A stretch of 64,000 nucleotides of DNA from Adineta vaga (taxonomy: Eukaryota; Rotifera). The notes below the pieces were generated by a model, which did no database searches, had not been told where the DNA came from, and saw only the letters and a program-made list of their open reading frames with translations. The stretch covers positions 8,494,001-8,558,000 of the forward strand of contig CP075495.1 of assembly GCA_021613535.1 (NCBI GenBank), read 5' to 3'. This document shows positions 58,765 through 64,000 of this stretch, in pieces. The translations under genes were made by a program, and so were the position numbers. The first letter of the stretch is position 1. Every line of letters begins with the position of its first letter.

Positions 58765-59601
58765 ATGATGACTACGAATACAAGTACCAAATTTAATCTC
58801 ATTGATATCGGAGCGAATCTAACACATAGATCATTCAAACAAAATATTCAACACGTATTAGATCGAGCTTCAAAAGCTCAAGTTTCTGATATTATCATTA
58901 CAGGAACAAGTTTATCGGCAAGTCGGGAAGCTAGTCGTCTAGTAGCTAAATATAATCAAGAACAACAACTAGTAAAACTTTATTCGACCGTTGGTATTCA
59001 TCCACATGAAGCTACTCGTCATTCAGCATATAATTATCGTGAACAACTAGTTGATATTTTACAAAATAGGAAAACAGTCGTTGCTCTAGGAGAATGTGGT
59101 CTTGATTATGATCGTAATTTTTCAATTCATGATGACCAAAAACGTGTCTTTGATACACAATTACAACTTGCTTGTGATTTTAATCTACCATTATTTATGC
59201 ATGAACGATCAGCTCCGACGGATATGTTATCTCTACTAGCAAATTATTCACAACATGCAAATTTTCGTGGTGTTATTCATTGTTTTACACATGGTTCTCT
59301 AGCTACACTTCAAAAATATCTTGCACTTAATCTTTATATTGGAATTACTGGATGGGTATGCGATGAAAGACGTGGAAAAGATTTAGTTAAATTAATTCCA
59401 CATATTCCATTAGATCGTCTTCTAATTGAAAGCGATGCACCATTTCTACTGCCACGAAATATACCAAAACCTTGGCCACAAGAAAATGAACCATGTTATT
59501 TAACTTATATAGTGAACAAATTGGCCGAATGCTATTCAGTTTCTCCTGATGAAATTGCCAAGTACTCAACAGAAAATGCGAAAAAACTGTTCAATATTTA
59601 A
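58765..59601 (+). CDS. tatD: TatD-type metal-dependent DNase, bacterial-like, intronless
   Basis: TatD enzymes are 3'-5' DNA exonucleases or repair and apoptosis nucleases with a TIM barrel and a two-metal site. 278 residues from the preferred ATG at 58765 (MMTTNTSTKFNLIDIGANLT). Metal and active-site motifs: GIHPHEA, VALGECGLDYDRNFS, LFMHERSAP, VIHCFTHG and LLIESDAPFLLPRN. The run YIGITGWVCDERRG is nearly that of enterobacterial TatD and differs from animal TATDN1 and TATDN3 as I remember them. It has no intron although all good neighbours do. Taken together this suggests bacterial origin by horizontal transfer or a lost-in-most-animals class. An upstream in-frame stretch (58702-58764) is hydrophobic and could be a leader. 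Confidence 0.88.
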   Translation: MMTTNTSTKFNLIDIGANLTHRSFKQNIQHVLDRASKAQVSDIIITGTSLSASREASRLVAKYNQEQQLVKLYSTVGIHPHEATRHSAYNYREQLVDILQNRKTVVALGECGLDYDRNFSIHDDQKRVFDTQLQLACDFNLPLFMHERSAPTDMLSLLANYSQHANFRGVIHCFTHGSLATLQKYLALNLYIGITGWVCDERRGKDLVKLIPHIPLDRLLIESDAPFLLPRNIPKPWPQENEPCYLTYIVNKLAECYSVSPDEIAKYSTENAKKLFNI

Positions 59602-60019
59602 TTGATTAGAATGAGATATATATATAAAGAATAAATGATCTATGCTCAATACAATGATATAACGTTTATTATAGAGAATTTTTTGGATCAATACGATTGG
59701 ACAGTTTTTCTTTGCATCAAATAAATTTTATCGGGAAAAAGTAAATATTGGGCAGATATCTGTAAGAATGGTTCTCTATCTTAATATTGAATACTAACCA
59801 CTAACTATGTCTCTCTTCAAAACACTGATCAAATTGAAGACAAAATATACAGTGTGACAAATTTTAATAGAATTCTTTTGTATAATTTACAAATAAAAAG
59901 AAACACAAAAAAATGAGATACAAAACAACAGAGATCAAAATGGAGAGGTTGACAAGATAAAAAGTAATTGAATATTGCTTAACTATTGGAGTGAGAGAAA
60001 TAGAGAAATATTTTGACTT
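59602..60019. other. Convergent gap between TatD and CCDC47
   Basis: About 420 bp between stop codons; aataaa-type signals at about 59630 and 59890. No gene. Confidence 0.55.
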
Positions 60020-61925
60020 TTACATGGCTTTGACTTTCATTTGTTTCATTTTTGGTTGTCGTCGTTTCATTTCGCGTTTATGTTCTTTTTCTTCCCATTT
60101 ACGTTGCCTTTCTGGATCGTCCGATTGCATGATCTTTTCTTTTTCGACTCGACGTTTTTCTTCACGTCGTTGTTGTGCTTGTTCTTGTCTTTGTTGATTA
60201 ACATTCTTTAAAAACTGTTCTTCAATGCGTTGACGGTTTTTAATTGCTTTTGTTTTGGATTCTTTTAATGTAAAACGAAATGAATTGACTCGATCGACTA
60301 ATTGCAATACGAAACGTAAATAATCACTGCCGATACTTTCTGTTGTGACTTGTAATGATCGATCATTTCGTGCGACTAGATTAAATCCAACAATTAGAAC
60401 ACGACGAACAGAGCGTTCTGTCGTATTTAACGCATCTTGTTGTTGAGTTGCGTTACCCGTATTAGACACAGTATTAGCCGTATTTGATGAATTAGACGTC
60501 GATTGTTGACTATCATTTTGTATTTTCATGCCTGTATATTGATCACTTATATGAATATATTCTAGAACATCAGGAAATCTAAATGAGATATGAAAAAGTA
60601 ACAGTTTATAAATAAATAAATGTAGATAAGGATCATACATACTTTTCAACAAAATCGAGTAGACGATTGTCGATAATGGCATTTGATACTTCACCAATTT
60701 CATTTAATATCTGATAGTTTCCATTTAAACCACGTTTATCTGCATTCTTTCTTTCTGAACAAAACTGACTAAGATCATTCATATCACGATGTAATTTTGC
60801 TGCACAACGTTTTTTAGCTAAACAAAATACAAATGTTTCCATTTCATCTTTACTATAATCAGCTGTATAAATAATCATATCATTTGTTGATTTAATCATT
60901 GCAGCCAATGAATTAAATAAACATTGTCGTTTGATAAAACGTATTTCGATGAGCATGCTTTCTATTGCTGTTCGACCAGTACACCAAAGTATATATAAAC
61001 TTTCGGATTCTTTATACATTTTATTGGTGGTTAAATCATTCGTTGTTGAATCATCTGTTGATTGAATAGTACGTGTTTGACCATTATCACCAACAACAGA
61101 AAAATTCTTTTCAAGTAAATCATGCTGTGAACGAAAAATCGTATCAGCAAGACGAGCATTCTTTGAACGACCAATAAGGAAATTGATTAAATAGCCAAGA
61201 AGTACAAGAATCATGATTGCTTCGCAATGATAAGCTTCCCATTGATTGCCTGTTAAATTAGCAGGAACTTTTGTAATTTGTAGATCGGGAATTGATGATG
61301 CAGCTTGTGATGATAGAGGTGAAAATGCATCCGACTAAATAGATTTATATGAAATTTTTTTACAATAGAAAGCAATGATTGAAAATACACTATTCAAAGT
61401 AAAATATGTTTTAATGCTAAAGAAAAGGTTGTGCGATGAAATGTGACCTTTTATCTTCAAGGCATTGAATCATTATGAGAGTATATCAAAATTTTAGTGG
61501 AAATAAACAGATTTTTTACCGTTTCAAATTCTTCTTCATCAAACACCAGATCATCATCATCATCATCATCAACGATGTCATTGTCGTCATCGACAGTCAC
61601 ATCATCATTCATTTTTTTATCTGTACTTTTGCTTTGTGAAGTTTGAGATGAACCATCATTATTTATTACTTCAGGCTTATTTTTTTGCATTTTGGATGGT
61701 AATTGACTAGCACCGGATAGAGACGGAATTTCTGAGATGAATAAAGATCATGTAATTTTTCTTTCTTTCTCGAATAAATCAAAGTTACATACCAACAACA
61801 AATTCATCTTCATCAAAATCATCAAATTCCGAAAAATCTTCATCTTTCATCTTCTTTGCTACTGACCATATCAAACAAGACAAGAGATTAAATAAAATAA
61901 ATAAGACAGTAATAGATGAACGCAT
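60020..61925 (-). CDS. CCDC47: CCDC47 (PAT complex subunit, ER calcium-binding membrane protein)
   Basis: In animals CCDC47 with Asterix forms the PAT chaperone complex at the ribosome-translocon and helps insertion of multi-span membrane proteins. Start MRSSITVLFILFNLLSCLIW is a signal peptide. The luminal part is acidic (FSEFDDFDEDEFVVEIPS, DDDNDIVDDDDDDDLVFDEE). A span follows (AIMILVLLGYLINFLIG), then the cytosolic domain with SKNARLADTIFRSQHDLLEK, SLYILWCTGRTAIESMLI, FCSERKNADKRGLNG, LNEIGEVSNAIIDNRLLDF and EYIHISDQYTGMK. It ends in the family's basic coiled coil and the exact-style tail KMKQMKVKAM. Introns of about 50-65 nt near 60580-60640 and 61740-61800, and one of about 180 nt near 61335-61520. 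The Asp run at about 61545-61585 is a length-variable codon repeat. Confidence 0.93.
61545..61585 (-). repeat. ATC/GAT triplet run coding for poly-Asp in CCDC47
   Basis: catcatcatcatcatcatc on the plus strand gives the acid run of the luminal domain. In frame. Confidence 0.75.
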
Positions 61926-63003
61926 ATTATTAAACTTATTTTTTTAATAAGCGATTAGTGAAAGATGTTTTGATATTAACAACATCGTAAGGAAAAGAAA
62001 AAACGTCTTCATGGTTTCTTGAAATTCTATTGGTTGACAATTGTTATCCAATAGATAATATTAAGAGCATTTTCATCTTAATAATGGTAAATATTTCTAA
62101 TTAAAAAAACAGTTCAAATGATTTTCTGTTAATTAATTTAACTTTTTCGACGCATTAGAGTAAATAGATGGAAGCATACAATAGGAGATGATAACCAATG
62201 AGATATCACAACGTTTTTTTGTCTTCATTTAATCACAACAACGGACAATCATTTTCTTCCTTCGTTGTCCAGTCCGATCGACCTTTTCGATAAACAAAAA
62301 GGGGGAAAAAAACTTTTGAACGTTTTCTTTTTCTTTTTAGATCTTAACATCAATAAAACATTGTTCTTTACATATCTAAGATGATGTTTAACAACAGTTA
62401 ACATATTCATATCTATTTATTTGCTATCTCATAAGGTGATTCTATTTTATATGAATTGAAATGTTGTAAAAGAAAACGAGTGTAGATTTCGATTTATAAA
62501 TCTAGTTCACAAAAAGAAAGTTGTAGCTATTTTATTAACATTAAATGAGTTTTTATTCAGTTCAATTTTCAATGTACAACATGACAGACTAAATAAGGAA
62601 TGACATGGAGTCAATGATGAAATACAAAAAGAGAATAGATGACAAGTCTTCTTTTTTCTTTTCTGTCTTTTTCCTGCGTCATATGCATTACTATATACGG
62701 AAAGAGAGAAGTATTTTGTGTCAATGGGTATGTTTTCAAGAGAAGATGTCGCAACAATTGCTTGCTTCATATGTATATGTACTAACATATTCTACAAACT
62801 TCTCTATTTCTATCAACAATTGCCACATACTGTGATTCTAGGGGGCACGCAGAAGAAAGAAAGAAAGAAAGAAAGAAAAGAATCTAGAAACGTAGCGGAA
62901 ATGATAACTGTATGTTTATTTCAGGTTGCTCTTGTTATTGTCGTCATCAGCTTATAGAATCTTCGTTAACGTATAACATTACAAATCTCTACTTCTATTA
63001 TAC
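61926..63003. promoter_or_regulatory. Divergent region between CCDC47 (-) and coronin (+)
   Basis: About 1.1 kb between outward-reading starts. AT-rich; holds a gaaa simple repeat and some short unsupported frames. Presumed promoters of both genes. Confidence 0.5.
62850..62880. repeat. (GAAA)n simple repeat
   Basis: About seven tandem aaag/gaaa units. Confidence 0.88.

Positions 63004-64000
<997 letters not shown>

Overview
The window looks like nuclear DNA of a bdelloid rotifer. It is AT-rich by eye, gene-dense on both strands, and most introns are about 50-65 nt with GT-AG ends. It carries clear animal orthologues (CCDC47, KDM7/PHF8-type demethylase, PIKfyve, ARX-type homeobox, coronin, profilin-4, NSUN7, TRBP/Loquacious) next to families I associate with bdelloids: a B-box/AN1-like Cys protein with a coiled coil, and a rhodopsin-like GPCR with an SIERH motif in place of DRY. 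Genus cannot be fixed by reading. No rRNA, tRNA, CRISPR array or intact transposon was seen.

Left third (1-19.9 kb): the 5' part of a mitochondrial SpoU rRNA methyltransferase gene (MRM3, minus, cut by the left edge); a kinesin-6 (minus); a Kelch-repeat protein (plus); a secreted precursor with an amidated SPRL-type peptide (plus); NSUN7 (plus) followed closely by a small Cys-containing protein; and an ARX/aristaless-like homeobox gene (minus) with a 1 kb intron and about 2 kb of gene-free DNA upstream.

Middle (19.9-44.8 kb): PIKfyve (plus) followed after only 126 bp by a TRBP/PACT/Loquacious-type dsRNA-binding protein whose ATG directly follows a splice-acceptor-like AG; several orphan proteins; a type II membrane C-type lectin; and a six-gene minus-strand cluster (38.77 to 34.15 kb). 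In that cluster nearly every short intercistronic gap has a pyrimidine-rich AG just before the next ATG, which suggests a spliced-leader operon. The cluster encodes three small multi-span membrane proteins, a RING/multi-TM protein and two small basic-leader hydrophilic proteins. Then come a CYP20-like P450, an orphan, a secreted acidic/basic protein and a broken GPCR.

Right third (44.8-64 kb): the B-box/AN1-like protein, a poorly resolved orphan, profilin-4 (four short exons), a basic Ala/Lys/Thr-rich nuclear-type protein with a triplicated motif, a yeast Gtt1-like glutathione transferase, a PHD+JmjC histone demethylase, a bacterial-type intronless TatD nuclease, CCDC47, and the 5' part of coronin (cut by the right edge).

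Two otherwise sound genes (MRM3, PIKfyve) each need one extra base to read through, and the GPCR needs one base removed; these are either assembly errors or real lesions. Exon boundaries were set by eye from reading frame, GT-AG ends and family conservation, so they may be off by a few bases.
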